Of a stretch of 51,371 bases of DNA, positions 41,462 through 50,093 are shown one piece after another. The stretch's first letter is position 1. Each line of letters opens with the position of its first letter. The notes beneath the pieces are model-generated. The model saw nothing but the letters and a program-made list of their open reading frames with translations, did not search any database and was not told the DNA's origin. Source of the stretch: JACRAO01 sp964490895 (GTDB lineage: Bacteria > Bdellovibrionota > UBA1018); contig CAZBEI010000088.1 in the NCBI GenBank assembly GCA_964490895.1, positions 1 to 51,371 of the forward strand, in the 5' to 3' direction. The translations under genes were made by a program, and so were the position numbers.

Positions 41462-41971
41462 ATGAGACTGACTTCAAAAGGACGATACGCAGTAAGAGCT
41501 ATATTGGATCTAACATTTAATTCGAATGGAAGACCTGTTCGTTTGCAAGAGATTTCTACACGCCAGAGGATTTCTCTCCATTATTTAGAACAGCTTTTTC
41601 GTAGGTTGAGAAAAGGCACTGTTGTAAAAAGTGTGCGTGGACCAGGCGGTGGTTATGTACTTGCTCGCTCCATGGACGAAATTACGATCAAAGACGTTTT
41701 AATTAGTGTGGGAGAAAATATCAACCCCGCAAGAGATCTCGTAGGATCGATTGACAGCAAAAGTGACACAGTCGAATTTGTTTTGACTAAGAATTATTTT
41801 GAAAATCTGGGACAAATCATGCAAGAGTACCTCGTGACAGCCTCCGTTGGAGACCTTGTGAGAAAAGCAAGAGGCACACAAGAGCTTCCAAAGGGAGCTG
41901 CTAAAGCCGAAGGTATACATGCACCCGCAACGCAGCCCACACAGCCAAGCAAAGCCCGCGACCTATCTTGA
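41462..41971 (+). CDS. Rrf2-family regulator (IscR-like) lacking all cysteines
   Basis: A protein of 169 aa. The winged helix of the Rrf2 family is clear: MRLTSKGRYAVRAILDL, EISTRQRISLHYLEQLFRRLRK, SVRGPGGGYVLAR. IscR binds a 2Fe-2S cluster with three cysteines near residues 92-104. Here that stretch (GENINPARDLVGSIDSK) and the whole protein contain no cysteine, so it cannot hold a cluster in the usual way. First gene of the sulfur-transfer block, with the desulfurase start overlapping its end by 53 bp. Its signal is unknown. Confidence 0.9.
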   Translation: MRLTSKGRYAVRAILDLTFNSNGRPVRLQEISTRQRISLHYLEQLFRRLRKGTVVKSVRGPGGGYVLARSMDEITIKDVLISVGENINPARDLVGSIDSKSDTVEFVLTKNYFENLGQIMQEYLVTASVGDLVRKARGTQELPKGAAKAEGIHAPATQPTQPSKARDLS

Positions 41972-43100
41972 TTCGAATGCGTCTTATCCTCTATGTCCCA
42001 GTGTTTTATTGGGATTAAGGGGCTTTCTTCGATCAGAGGTGATTGGAAATCCTTCGAGCATTCATTGGCACGGTAGATCGTCCAAGCGTCTCGTCACAGA
42101 GGCTAAAGAAAAAATAGCTTTGACCTTGGGTCAAAATATTGATTTAGAACAAATTGTTTTTACTTCCTCGGGTACTGAAGCCAATCAGATGGCCATTCGT
42201 TCCATTTTGGAGCCCCTATTTTTAGAAGGACAAAAACCCCATTGGATTTTGACTCCGGTAGAGCATGACTCTGTTATGCAAATGGAAAAATGGTGTACAG
42301 ATAGGTCCGGGAAGGTCAGCTTTTTGCCTGTCGACTCAAGTGGGGTGCCCGCAATAGAAGCTCTAGAAAAACTTGTTACGCCAGAAACTGCACTGATCTC
42401 TTTACTTTGGGTCAACAATGAGACAGGAGTGATCACTCCATTAGAAAAATTGATTGAATTTGCAAAGAAGAAAAACATTAAAACTCATATAGACGCGGTC
42501 CAGGCCTGGGGCAAAATTCCGATCGATCTAAATAAACTAGGTGCCGATTATGTGAGTTTTTCTGCCCATAAAATTGGAGGATTGGCAGGGACTGGTTTTT
42601 TGTGGATCAAAAGAGGAGCTCGAGTAGAGCCGTTTCTTTTGGGAAAACAGGAGAAAAGCAGACGAGGTGGCACAGAAAATTTACTCGGGATCTTGGCTGC
42701 AGGCTTAGCGGCCACTGAGATTGATTTGAACAAAGTAAAATCCCAGGTGTTCCCTTTGCGAGACTTCTTAGAAAATGAAATAAAAAGAAGAATTTCTGGG
42801 ATCACCATCAATGGCGAAGGCGCCGAGAGAGTTTCTCAAACTTTAAATATTAGTTTTGATGGGCTGGAGGGCGACAGTTTGCTCATGGCTTTGGATCTAG
42901 AGCATTTCTCGCTCAGTGCCGGATCTGCCTGCTCTAGTGGGGCATTAGAACCCTCTCATGTTCTATTGGCGTTAGGACGAACTAAAAAACAAGCTCTGGC
43001 ATCTCTTCGCATTTCATTGTACCCTGGGGTGGTTCAGAAAGATTTAGAAAATTTTTTAAATACACTCGAAAATACGGTTTTTCGCCTAAGAAAAAAATGA
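41919..43100 (+). CDS. Cysteine desulfurase (IscS/NifS family)
   Basis: A protein of 393 aa. A PLP enzyme that takes sulfur from cysteine for Fe-S clusters and tRNA thiolation. It starts at ATG 41919 (gaagg 5-6 nt upstream), inside the Rrf2 gene, implying translational coupling. Motifs are YLDSNASYPL, FTSSGTEANQMAI, the PLP lysine K218 in SFSAHKIGG, and the persulfide cysteine C338 in SAGSACSSG. An RRGGTENLLGILA block supports the class I (NifS/IscS) group. MnmA, its sulfur acceptor, is encoded 10 bp downstream. No IscU or IscA gene lies nearby. Confidence 0.94.
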   Translation: MHPQRSPHSQAKPATYLDSNASYPLCPSVLLGLRGFLRSEVIGNPSSIHWHGRSSKRLVTEAKEKIALTLGQNIDLEQIVFTSSGTEANQMAIRSILEPLFLEGQKPHWILTPVEHDSVMQMEKWCTDRSGKVSFLPVDSSGVPAIEALEKLVTPETALISLLWVNNETGVITPLEKLIEFAKKKNIKTHIDAVQAWGKIPIDLNKLGADYVSFSAHKIGGLAGTGFLWIKRGARVEPFLLGKQEKSRRGGTENLLGILAAGLAATEIDLNKVKSQVFPLRDFLENEIKRRISGITINGEGAERVSQTLNISFDGLEGDSLLMALDLEHFSLSAGSACSSGALEPSHVLLALGRTKKQALASLRISLYPGVVQKDLENFLNTLENTVFRLRKK

Positions 43101-43110
43101 AGAGGAAAAA

Positions 43111-44220
43111 ATGAAACAGAAAGTTTTAGTTGCAATGAGTGGAGGCGTAGATAGTTCTGTCACAGCCGCTCTCCTAAAAAATCAAGGCTACGATGTTGTG
43201 GGTGTCCACATGCAGCTTTGGGACCACGGAAAAGCCAATCAAGACCGCTTTGGTGGACGGTGTTGCTCACTGGTAGACTCCAACGATGCAAGACGCGTCT
43301 GTGATAAAATGGACATCCCCTACTATGTTATTAATGCTCAAGATGTTTTTAAAGAAAAAGTGGTCGACTATTTTATTCACGAATACTTACAACAGAGAAC
43401 ACCCAATCCTTGCGTGGAATGCAATAATAAAATTAAATTTAATTACCTGTTTCAAAAGGCTGACGAATTGAGCTGCGAACTTGTGGCCACGGGTCATTAT
43501 GCACAAGTGATGGCAGATACCACTTCGGATTCTGCAAGAATGTTTAAAGCAATCGACCCGCAAAAAGATCAAAGTTATTTTCTATTCGGCCTGGCCCAAA
43601 AAGCACTCAAAAGGACGCTGATGCCATTGGGTGGACTCAAAAAACTCATGGTCCGAAAGTTAGCTCTTGAGTTTGGATTGTCGGTTGCTGAAAAACCAGA
43701 TAGCCAAGAAATTTGTTTTATTGCAGACGAAGGTTACAAAGGATTTTTAGAGGCCCGAGTGTCCCCGGACTTACGCCCCAAGGGAACCATTCAGACCAAA
43801 GAAGGAAGCATCGTGGGAGAGCACCAAGGTTTGCATCGCTATACTATTGGACAAAGAAAGGGGCTCGGCTTGTCTTCCAAAGAAACAGAAGATTATTTTG
43901 TTATTGGATTTGACAATAAACGACAAGCTCTGATTGTGGGGAAGGAGTCCGAGCTTTACCAAAAAGCACTTTTAGCCACTGGAGCCAATTGGATTCGACC
44001 GATCAAAGGACTTCATGCCTTTGAGTGCAATGCTAAAATTCGGTCCCGGCATGAAGACGCCGCCTGTCGGGTCACTCTTTTTGAAAATCAAACTCTTTCT
44101 GTAGAATTTAAGGAACCTCAAAGAGCCATCACCCCGGGGCAAGCCATTGTTTTCTACGAGGGCGAAGAAGTCTTGGGTGGAGCTTTTATTGATCAAGTGG
44201 GTCTTGTCGAACCCGCTTAA
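43111..44220 (+). CDS. mnmA: tRNA-specific 2-thiouridylase MnmA
   Basis: A protein of 369 aa. It forms 2-thiouridine at position 34 of Lys/Glu/Gln tRNAs, with sulfur from the desulfurase. The PP-loop AMSGGVDSSVTAALL, the catalytic cysteine region PNPCVECN, the second cysteine in SQEICFIAD, and the C-terminal YTIGQRKGLG are intact. Its position immediately after the desulfurase gene mirrors the common NifS-MnmA pairing. SD agagg precedes the ATG. Confidence 0.97.
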   Translation: MKQKVLVAMSGGVDSSVTAALLKNQGYDVVGVHMQLWDHGKANQDRFGGRCCSLVDSNDARRVCDKMDIPYYVINAQDVFKEKVVDYFIHEYLQQRTPNPCVECNNKIKFNYLFQKADELSCELVATGHYAQVMADTTSDSARMFKAIDPQKDQSYFLFGLAQKALKRTLMPLGGLKKLMVRKLALEFGLSVAEKPDSQEICFIADEGYKGFLEARVSPDLRPKGTIQTKEGSIVGEHQGLHRYTIGQRKGLGLSSKETEDYFVIGFDNKRQALIVGKESELYQKALLATGANWIRPIKGLHAFECNAKIRSRHEDAACRVTLFENQTLSVEFKEPQRAITPGQAIVFYEGEEVLGGAFIDQVGLVEPA

Positions 44221-44232
44221 GAAAAAAAATTT

Positions 44233-45630
44233 ATGCATTACGTGATCAAAACTTTAGGATGCAAAGCCAACCTTTTTGACAGTGAATGGCTTGAGGGACA
44301 GCTGCATGCAAAAGGCTGGGCTCGTGCTTCAGAAAAAACTGAAAATGAAAGTGTAAAACTGTGCATCATTAACACCTGTACAGTCACAGACGAAGCAGAT
44401 CGGCAAAGTCGCAAGATGGCCATCCAAATTTCAAAAGAATTTCCAAATGCTAAAACGGTCGTCACTGGTTGCGCCGCAGAAGTGAACCCAGAGCAGTTCT
44501 CAAGCATAAAAGAAGTGCATGCGGTCATTGGAAATAGAGACAAGCCCCGTTTTGTGGAGTATGTTTTTGAAGCCTTAGAAAATCCCACTGACCTCAAACT
44601 TTTGGGAACAACTCAAGGCTATGCAGAACTTCTCTCCAGGCATCCTTTGGATCGAGAGTGGCCAGCATTAGAAGGGATAGATGTCGACCCTCTGCGAACT
44701 CGCTCTTTCCTAAAAATACAAGAAGGCTGCAATTCGTTTTGCACATTTTGCATTATCCCCTATGGAAGAGGACCTTCGCGGAGTTTAGAAATTTCAGTGG
44801 TGGTCAGGCAAATTGCACAACTTGTTGCAAATGGAGTAAAAGAAGTTGTTTTGACGGGCACTAACTTGGGGGATTATGGAATGGATTGGAGTGGTTCATT
44901 TCAACTGACTCAGCTTTTAGAAAAAATATTTAGAGACACGGAACTAGAAAGAATTCGAGTGAGTTCCTTAGATCCCACCGAAATCACCCCTCCACTCATT
45001 GCGCTTCAGCGCAATGAGAAGCGATTTTGCCCTCACTTTCATGTGTCATTACAGAGTCCACACTCGCGGATTTTAAAATTAATGAAAAGAAAATATGGCA
45101 ACAAAGAGGTCAGAGACTGTCTAGAAAACCTAAAATCATGTTTTGTTGGAATGGACTTAATCGCAGGATTTCCGGGAGAGAGTAAAGAAGACTTTGAATG
45201 GACTGTCAGGGAGCTTGAGGCATTGCCGTGGAGCAGACTTCATGTCTTTCCCTACAGCGAACGAAAAGGGACCCCTGCCACAAAACTGCCAGCCTCTGTA
45301 CCTCCAGAGGAGAGATATCGAAGAAGCAAAGTGCTAAGGGATCTCAGTTTAAGCAGGCTAAAGACGCACTACGAAAAGATGAAACTCAGCTTGGGTCTCA
45401 AGAAAGTGCTTCTAGAAGCACCCATCAAAAATGTACAAAGCAAAACTCCGAGTGATAAAGTTTGGATTTCCGGTTATAGTGAAGAATATCTGAGATTTCT
45501 ATTTTTAATCAATAAAACGATGTCAGATCAATTAGTTAATCACATTGTGACCGCCGAGGTGAAGGAAATCTGGGTGGATCCAAAAGCCCAAGATGTTGCT
45601 TTTATTGGAAATTTTAACCACCCCACTTGA
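44233..45630 (+). CDS. mtaB: tRNA t6A37 methylthiotransferase (MtaB family)
   Basis: A protein of 465 aa. A radical SAM enzyme that converts t6A37 to ms2t6A37. The N-terminal cluster cysteines are in TLGCKANLFDSEW, INTCTVTDEADRQSR and VTGCAAEVNP. The radical SAM motif is EGCNSFCTFCIIPYGRGPSRS. The LGCKANxxDSE start distinguishes MtaB from MiaB and RimO. It needs two Fe-S clusters, in keeping with the sulfur-transfer operon. tsaE, which makes the t6A substrate, is also in this window. Confidence 0.92.
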   Translation: MHYVIKTLGCKANLFDSEWLEGQLHAKGWARASEKTENESVKLCIINTCTVTDEADRQSRKMAIQISKEFPNAKTVVTGCAAEVNPEQFSSIKEVHAVIGNRDKPRFVEYVFEALENPTDLKLLGTTQGYAELLSRHPLDREWPALEGIDVDPLRTRSFLKIQEGCNSFCTFCIIPYGRGPSRSLEISVVVRQIAQLVANGVKEVVLTGTNLGDYGMDWSGSFQLTQLLEKIFRDTELERIRVSSLDPTEITPPLIALQRNEKRFCPHFHVSLQSPHSRILKLMKRKYGNKEVRDCLENLKSCFVGMDLIAGFPGESKEDFEWTVRELEALPWSRLHVFPYSERKGTPATKLPASVPPEERYRRSKVLRDLSLSRLKTHYEKMKLSLGLKKVLLEAPIKNVQSKTPSDKVWISGYSEEYLRFLFLINKTMSDQLVNHIVTAEVKEIWVDPKAQDVAFIGNFNHPT

Positions 45631-45674
45631 CAGGTAACTGACTTTTACTGTAGACCATTGTAGGCGTTTTTTTT

Positions 45675-46367
45675 ATGCAGTACGAAACTCTACAAGAAAT
45701 CATTGGCTATCGCTTTGGCGATCGTTCCATATTAATTCAGTCTTTGACTCACACTTCGTATGGCCATGAGTTTTTGCAAGATAAGCCCTTTGCTCTCAGG
45801 GACAATGAGCGCTTAGAGTTTTTGGGCGATGCGATTTTAGATGTGATTATTTCTGATATTTTACTCGAAGCTTTCCCAAACGGCTGCGAAGGACAGCTTT
45901 CTAAAATGAGAGCAGCCGTGGTAAACGAAAAAACCCTGACGGATGTGGCAAAATCTATCGAACTGCAGGGTCTCATCAGGCTTGGAAAAGGCGAAACTCA
46001 AACTGGAGGGCATCTCAAATCCTCTATTTTATCAAGTACGCTTGAGGCCCTGATTGCCGCTATTTATTTGGACGGAGGGTTCAATGCTGTTTACCCCGTG
46101 GTGCGACATCTTTTTTCTCATTTTTTTGAAGAAGAACGAGAACTCATTTCTTTTTATGACCACAAGACGCAACTGCAAGAAATTTTACAGTCTCGGTGGA
46201 AACTCACTCCAAACTACAACCTCCTCAAGACTTCTGGACCCGATCACGCAAAAATTTTTGAAGTCGAAGTCCGGATGAATGGCCAAAGCTTGGCCGCGGC
46301 CTCAGGCAACTCTAAAAAAGAAGCGGAGCAAAATGCTGCAAAATCTGCCATTGAAAATCTCGGGTGA
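45675..46367 (+). CDS. rnc: Ribonuclease III
   Basis: A protein of 230 aa. A double-stranded-RNA endonuclease for rRNA and mRNA processing. The family signature NERLEFLGDAILD is at about residues 44-56, the second acidic motif is in LEALIAAIYLDGG, and a dsRNA-binding domain occupies about 160-230 (LQEILQSRWKLTPNYNLL, KKEAEQNAAKSAIENL). rnc-era adjacency is the standard bacterial arrangement. The start lies 45 bp after mtaB with a T-rich leader and weak Shine-Dalgarno. Confidence 0.97.
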   Translation: MQYETLQEIIGYRFGDRSILIQSLTHTSYGHEFLQDKPFALRDNERLEFLGDAILDVIISDILLEAFPNGCEGQLSKMRAAVVNEKTLTDVAKSIELQGLIRLGKGETQTGGHLKSSILSSTLEALIAAIYLDGGFNAVYPVVRHLFSHFFEEERELISFYDHKTQLQEILQSRWKLTPNYNLLKTSGPDHAKIFEVEVRMNGQSLAAASGNSKKEAEQNAAKSAIENLG

Positions 46368-46378
46368 GTATATAAACA

Positions 46379-47284
46379 ATGAGTAAATCAGGATGGGTGG
46401 CAATCATCGGAAGACCCAATGTCGGAAAATCCACACTCCTCAATCAAATTTTAGGCACCGAGCTTTCTATTGTGACCCCCAAGCCTCAGACAACACGGAA
46501 TAAAATTAGAGGCATTCTCACCGAGTCCCAAGGTCAAATTGTTTTTGTAGATACTCCTGGAATCCATCGAGCTAAAAAAAATGGGTTTAACGAATGGATG
46601 GTCGAGCAAGCCGAAAGTGCCATCAGTTCTAACGAAGTGACTTGGTATCTCGTAGACCCCACAAGTGCGATTTCGCATGAAGAAATTATTTTGGATCGGC
46701 TCAGGCAGGTTAAAACACGGTTGTTTCTAATCGCTAATAAATTAGACCTTGTTAAAAAACATCAGATAGAAAAAAAACTCGAAAGTTTTCTTGGCCATCT
46801 GTCTTCTTATGCTCAAAAAAATGGATTTTCATTGGATCCTATCTTTAAAATCTCCGCTCACACGCAGGAAGGTGTTGCCGAACTAATGAGAGCCACCTGG
46901 AAGCATTTGCCAGAGGGACCTCTCTTCTTTGAAGACGAAGACCAGATTTCAGATCGACCGGTCCGTTTTTTTGTAGGAGAATTTATCAGAGAGCAGCTTT
47001 TTTTACAATTGGGCGAAGAGATTCCCTATAGCTGTGCAGTCGAAACGACCTGCTTTAACGAAAAAGTCAAACCCACTCGGATCGAAGCGACGATTTTAGT
47101 GGAGAGAGAGAGCCAAAAAGGCATGGTGATTGGACACGGGGGCAGCAAAATAAAATCTATCGGCCAAAAGGCGAGAGAAAAAACAGAGTCTTTTTTAGGC
47201 GAAAAAATTTTTCTCGGTCTAAAAGTAAAGGTTCTAAAAGACTGGACTAAAAATAAAGAAAAGTTAAAGCGGCTTTATGATTGA
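46379..47284 (+). CDS. era: Ribosome-assembly GTPase Era
   Basis: A protein of 301 aa. A GTPase with G1 GRPNVGKST, G2/G3 QTTRNKIRGI and VDTPGIH, G4 NKLD, and a C-terminal KH domain (MVIGHGGSKIKSIGQKAREK). It binds the 3' end of 16S rRNA in small-subunit maturation. It starts 11 bp after rnc and overlaps der by 8 bp. Confidence 0.98.
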   Translation: MSKSGWVAIIGRPNVGKSTLLNQILGTELSIVTPKPQTTRNKIRGILTESQGQIVFVDTPGIHRAKKNGFNEWMVEQAESAISSNEVTWYLVDPTSAISHEEIILDRLRQVKTRLFLIANKLDLVKKHQIEKKLESFLGHLSSYAQKNGFSLDPIFKISAHTQEGVAELMRATWKHLPEGPLFFEDEDQISDRPVRFFVGEFIREQLFLQLGEEIPYSCAVETTCFNEKVKPTRIEATILVERESQKGMVIGHGGSKIKSIGQKAREKTESFLGEKIFLGLKVKVLKDWTKNKEKLKRLYD

Positions 47285-48623
47285 ACTCCCAAAAATTGTT
47301 TTTATCGGACGTCCTAATGTCGGGAAAAGTACTTTATTTAACCGTCTTTTGGGCAAAAAAAGGGCCTTAGTCCACAACTTGCCCGGAGTCACTCGAGACC
47401 GAATGGAGGCTCAAACCGAGTGGTGTGTGGAGGGTCAAAACTACTCTCTTATTTTAATCGACACAGGTGGGCTGGGAGGAGAAAAACTCAGTCACGAAAT
47501 CACGAGCCAAGTTCAAAATTCACTTTTGAAAGCCGATGCTATTTTGCTTCTTTTTGATGCACAAACAGGTCTCACTCCAGCAGACCGTGATATTTTGAAA
47601 GAATTGAGAGAATCGCTATTAAAAAAATTAAAACACCAACCTCCTATCTTCGGCATCGTCAATAAAGTAGATGCAGAATCTCACGAAGCACTCTATTTCG
47701 ACTTTTTTTCAACTGGACTAGACTTGTTGATGTCTGTTTCTGCAGAACATGGGCGAGGGATAGAAGACCTCAAAAAACAAGTGATAGAATGTGTTTGCAA
47801 GGGAAGAGTCCTAAAATACGAAAAAGAAGATTTGAGTCAAACGCCGAAAATCGCAGTTGTCGGGCGCCCCAATGTGGGCAAAAGCACCTTTGTCAATGTG
47901 CTTTTGAATGAACAACGCATGATCACGAGCCCTGTTGCAGGGACAACCATAGATGCTATCGATTCTTTAGTCGATGTGCATGGAAAACCTTATCTCTTTA
48001 TCGACACGGCAGGAATCAGGAGAAAATCTAAAACAGAACAAGGGGTCGAGGTTTTATCTTTTGTACAAGCCAAAAAAGCACTCGAACGCTGTACTTTGGC
48101 ACTTTTACTTTTGGATGGTGAGAAAGGAATTGTAGATCAAGACGAAAAAATTGGGAGTATTATTGAGGAAATTGGATGCAGTGTGATTTTAGTTATCAAT
48201 AAATGGGATACTCAAAAAAAGAATTTTAATTTTACAAAAAAAGAGGCCGCCAAACGCATTCGAGACGAGATGCGGTTTTTAAAATATGCACCTCTGCTTT
48301 TTATAAGTGCGCTTGAGAAAAAAGGCTTCGAACCTTTAGGTAAACTCATGGAGAGTGTTTTAAGGGAAAGAGCCTTCAAAGTTCAAACCCGAGAGTTGAC
48401 AGAGTGGGTGAGGAACGAAGCTTTAATTTATAATCCTAAGAGTGCAAAGTTTTATCTCTCTCACCAGACAAGCCGAAATCCTCCCTCCTTTGCATGTCAT
48501 GTCAGTGACCCAAAAAAAGTGACTCATAGCTTAGAGCGGCATTTGATGAATGCCATGCGAAAACAATGGGGATTTAGGGGCACTCCACTTCGGTTTCACT
48601 TTTTGCGCGGAAGTGGGCGCTAA
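47277..48623 (+). CDS. der: Ribosome-assembly GTPase Der (EngA)
   Basis: A protein of 448 aa. Two tandem GTPase domains, each with a GRPNVGKST P-loop (near residues 10 and 200) and DTxG switch (IDTGGLGG, IDTAGIRRK), then a KH-like C-terminal domain. It acts in 50S subunit assembly. It overlaps era by 8 bp. Its TAA stop (48621-48623) overlaps by 2 bp the TAG stop of the convergent transporter gene, leaving no space for a terminator. Confidence 0.98.
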   Translation: MIELPKIVFIGRPNVGKSTLFNRLLGKKRALVHNLPGVTRDRMEAQTEWCVEGQNYSLILIDTGGLGGEKLSHEITSQVQNSLLKADAILLLFDAQTGLTPADRDILKELRESLLKKLKHQPPIFGIVNKVDAESHEALYFDFFSTGLDLLMSVSAEHGRGIEDLKKQVIECVCKGRVLKYEKEDLSQTPKIAVVGRPNVGKSTFVNVLLNEQRMITSPVAGTTIDAIDSLVDVHGKPYLFIDTAGIRRKSKTEQGVEVLSFVQAKKALERCTLALLLLDGEKGIVDQDEKIGSIIEEIGCSVILVINKWDTQKKNFNFTKKEAAKRIRDEMRFLKYAPLLFISALEKKGFEPLGKLMESVLRERAFKVQTRELTEWVRNEALIYNPKSAKFYLSHQTSRNPPSFACHVSDPKKVTHSLERHLMNAMRKQWGFRGTPLRFHFLRGSGR

Positions 48624-49870
48624 TTTCCTGGCTCTGCTGATTTCTTGACATTCTTTGTGATGGGTAAAATAAGTAGCCCCCAAAGTGCAGCTGCTCCCAT
48701 CGAAATTCCAGAATAAAGAGACACCCCGGTGAGCCCCAGTCCATGAAGCAGCATCACCAAGAGCGAAGTTGCTCCTTTACTCAAACGATAGCCAAAAGTT
48801 TCAATCATTTGCTTTGCTCGGTAGCGTGCATCAAAGGAAAGGGGGATGTATAGGATTTCTACACATACTGGAAATAAAGAATAGTCCAAGGTTTTGAAAA
48901 CTAAAAGGGCGAGTGCCGAAGTTTTAAGGGATGCAGAAGAAAATAAGAGTGCTCCTAATGTAAGATGAATGACGGGAATACTGATCAGAATCCATCTCAG
49001 TCCTATCCACGAGAGTAAAAGCGGCGCTCCAATGAATTGAAAAAAAGTGGCAATGCCATTGACTGTTGCATAAAAAGCTCCTGAATAAGAGGTTTGCAAA
49101 TCTAGATTCGAGATTTCACTTTGCAAATAGGTCTGGAAACTGAGTCCTAAAACAGTAGAAACAACCTGCGTTATGACAATGAGTAAGAACAGGAAAACTA
49201 AGAGGGGAGTTTTTTTAAATTCTCCGATCCCCATCGTGTCAAATTGCTGGCCTTTTTCTAGACTTGGAACTTTAGGCTCGCCACATTTTTGATAGGCGAG
49301 GTGTGAAAAAAGGGCAGAAGGCAAAAAAAGGAAGGTTGCAAAAATCAGCAACTGAGCTGTGCCAAAATAAGTAGAGAATTTATAGATAAAAGTTCCAGCT
49401 AAAACAGCACCTAAGGTGGCAATGCCAAGGACCAGGCCGTTTAGTTTTTTTGCCGAATGTTCTGTCTGAGTGCTATTTAAGAACGACCAATATTGTTCGA
49501 TGATAATGACAATATAAGCCTCTCTAAAAATATAGAGAAAACCTGTGGCCAGTTTACTCCCACTTTTGATAGTAAAAAAACACAGTAGAATAAAAAATCC
49601 AGAAAAAATATTTGAAAAAAGAAGTGTTCTCTTTGCTCCAAATGCAGTCAGGGTTTTTCCAAAAAAATAGATCAGTAAAAGAGTCCCAAAAGGCATGAGG
49701 GCCTGAATAAGAGGTAAGTTCTTGGCTCCGTAGGCAGCTTGGAATAAAGTATTAGACGGGCTTCTGACAAATTCGTACCCACCAATCACAAAAAAAGCAG
49801 CAGTGCCCATCAATAGAGCAGCCCAAATGTCTCTTTTAGGTAAATTTAAAAAAGTATGTGTTTTATTCAT
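48620..49870 (-). CDS. NTT/TLC-family (ATP:ADP carrier-like) transporter under a TPP riboswitch
   Basis: A protein of 416 aa with about 11-12 membrane helices. The C-terminal half carries the pattern of the nucleotide-carrier (Npt/TLC) family: LDYSLFPVCVEILYIPLS, then RAKQMIETFGYRLSKGATSL, corresponding to the YSLFxxxKExxYIPLs ... GK ... GxRxGKS region. The KE pair of energy-parasite ATP:ADP carriers reads VE, so substrate preference may differ. FREAYIVIIIEQYWSFLN matches the family's helix-4 region. A TPP riboswitch ends about 11 nt before the ATG, so thiamine or thiamine diphosphate is the likely cargo. The family call is by eye. A general MFS protein is the alternative. Confidence 0.75.
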   Translation of the reverse strand: MNKTHTFLNLPKRDIWAALLMGTAAFFVIGGYEFVRSPSNTLFQAAYGAKNLPLIQALMPFGTLLLIYFFGKTLTAFGAKRTLLFSNIFSGFFILLCFFTIKSGSKLATGFLYIFREAYIVIIIEQYWSFLNSTQTEHSAKKLNGLVLGIATLGAVLAGTFIYKFSTYFGTAQLLIFATFLFLPSALFSHLAYQKCGEPKVPSLEKGQQFDTMGIGEFKKTPLLVFLFLLIVITQVVSTVLGLSFQTYLQSEISNLDLQTSYSGAFYATVNGIATFFQFIGAPLLLSWIGLRWILISIPVIHLTLGALLFSSASLKTSALALLVFKTLDYSLFPVCVEILYIPLSFDARYRAKQMIETFGYRLSKGATSLLVMLLHGLGLTGVSLYSGISMGAAALWGLLILPITKNVKKSAEPGN

Positions 49871-49880
49871 TCTTAGAGTT

Positions 49881-49968
49881 TCCTTCCGCCAGCATTACCT
49901 GGATCAAGTTTACGGGTCGTTTGACATGCATCAAACCTCTCAGCCTCGTTATGCGAAGCTCCCCGAGT
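49881..49968 (-). ncRNA. TPP (THI-box) riboswitch
   Basis: Read on the minus strand, the segment contains all conserved THI-box blocks in order: actcggggagc, a hairpin ending aggctgagagg, a variable P3 stem (gtttga-tgcatg-tcaaac), acccgtaaa, cttgatccaggtaatgctgg and cggaaggaaact. This parallels the E. coli thiM aptamer (CTGAGA, ACCCGTA, ACCTGATCTGGATAATGCCAGCG) almost block for block. The aptamer's 3' side includes aaggaa, 13 nt from the transporter ATG, so control of ribosome access is likely. The P1 closing stem was not obvious by eye. Confidence 0.93.
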
Positions 49969-49987
49969 CTTTAGCTTGGTTGTTTGT

Positions 49988-50034
49988 AGCACGGCTTAAG
50001 TCTCCTGACAGCTGTATAGTGGAGTAGCCGTGCT
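49988..50034. repeat. Inverted repeat upstream of the riboswitch
   Basis: agcacggct (49988-49996) and agccgtgct (50026-50034), perfect 9-bp arms, with secondary ctcc/ggag complementarity inside the 29-nt spacer. It sits between the TPP riboswitch and the longer inverted repeat at 50037-50088. Confidence 0.6.
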
Positions 50035-50036
50035 TA

Positions 50037-50088
50037 AATAATGCCCACAATAAACGACTTTACAATAGCATTTATTGTGGGCATTATT
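50037..50088. repeat. Perfect 18-bp inverted repeat upstream of the ATPase
   Basis: aataatgcccacaataaa (50037-50054) and its exact complement tttattgtgggcattatt (50071-50088), spacer 16 nt. It ends 5 bp before the ATG of the ATPase gene, so the hairpin would mask the ribosome binding site or serve as an operator. Confidence 0.8.
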
Positions 50089-50093
50089 AGAAG

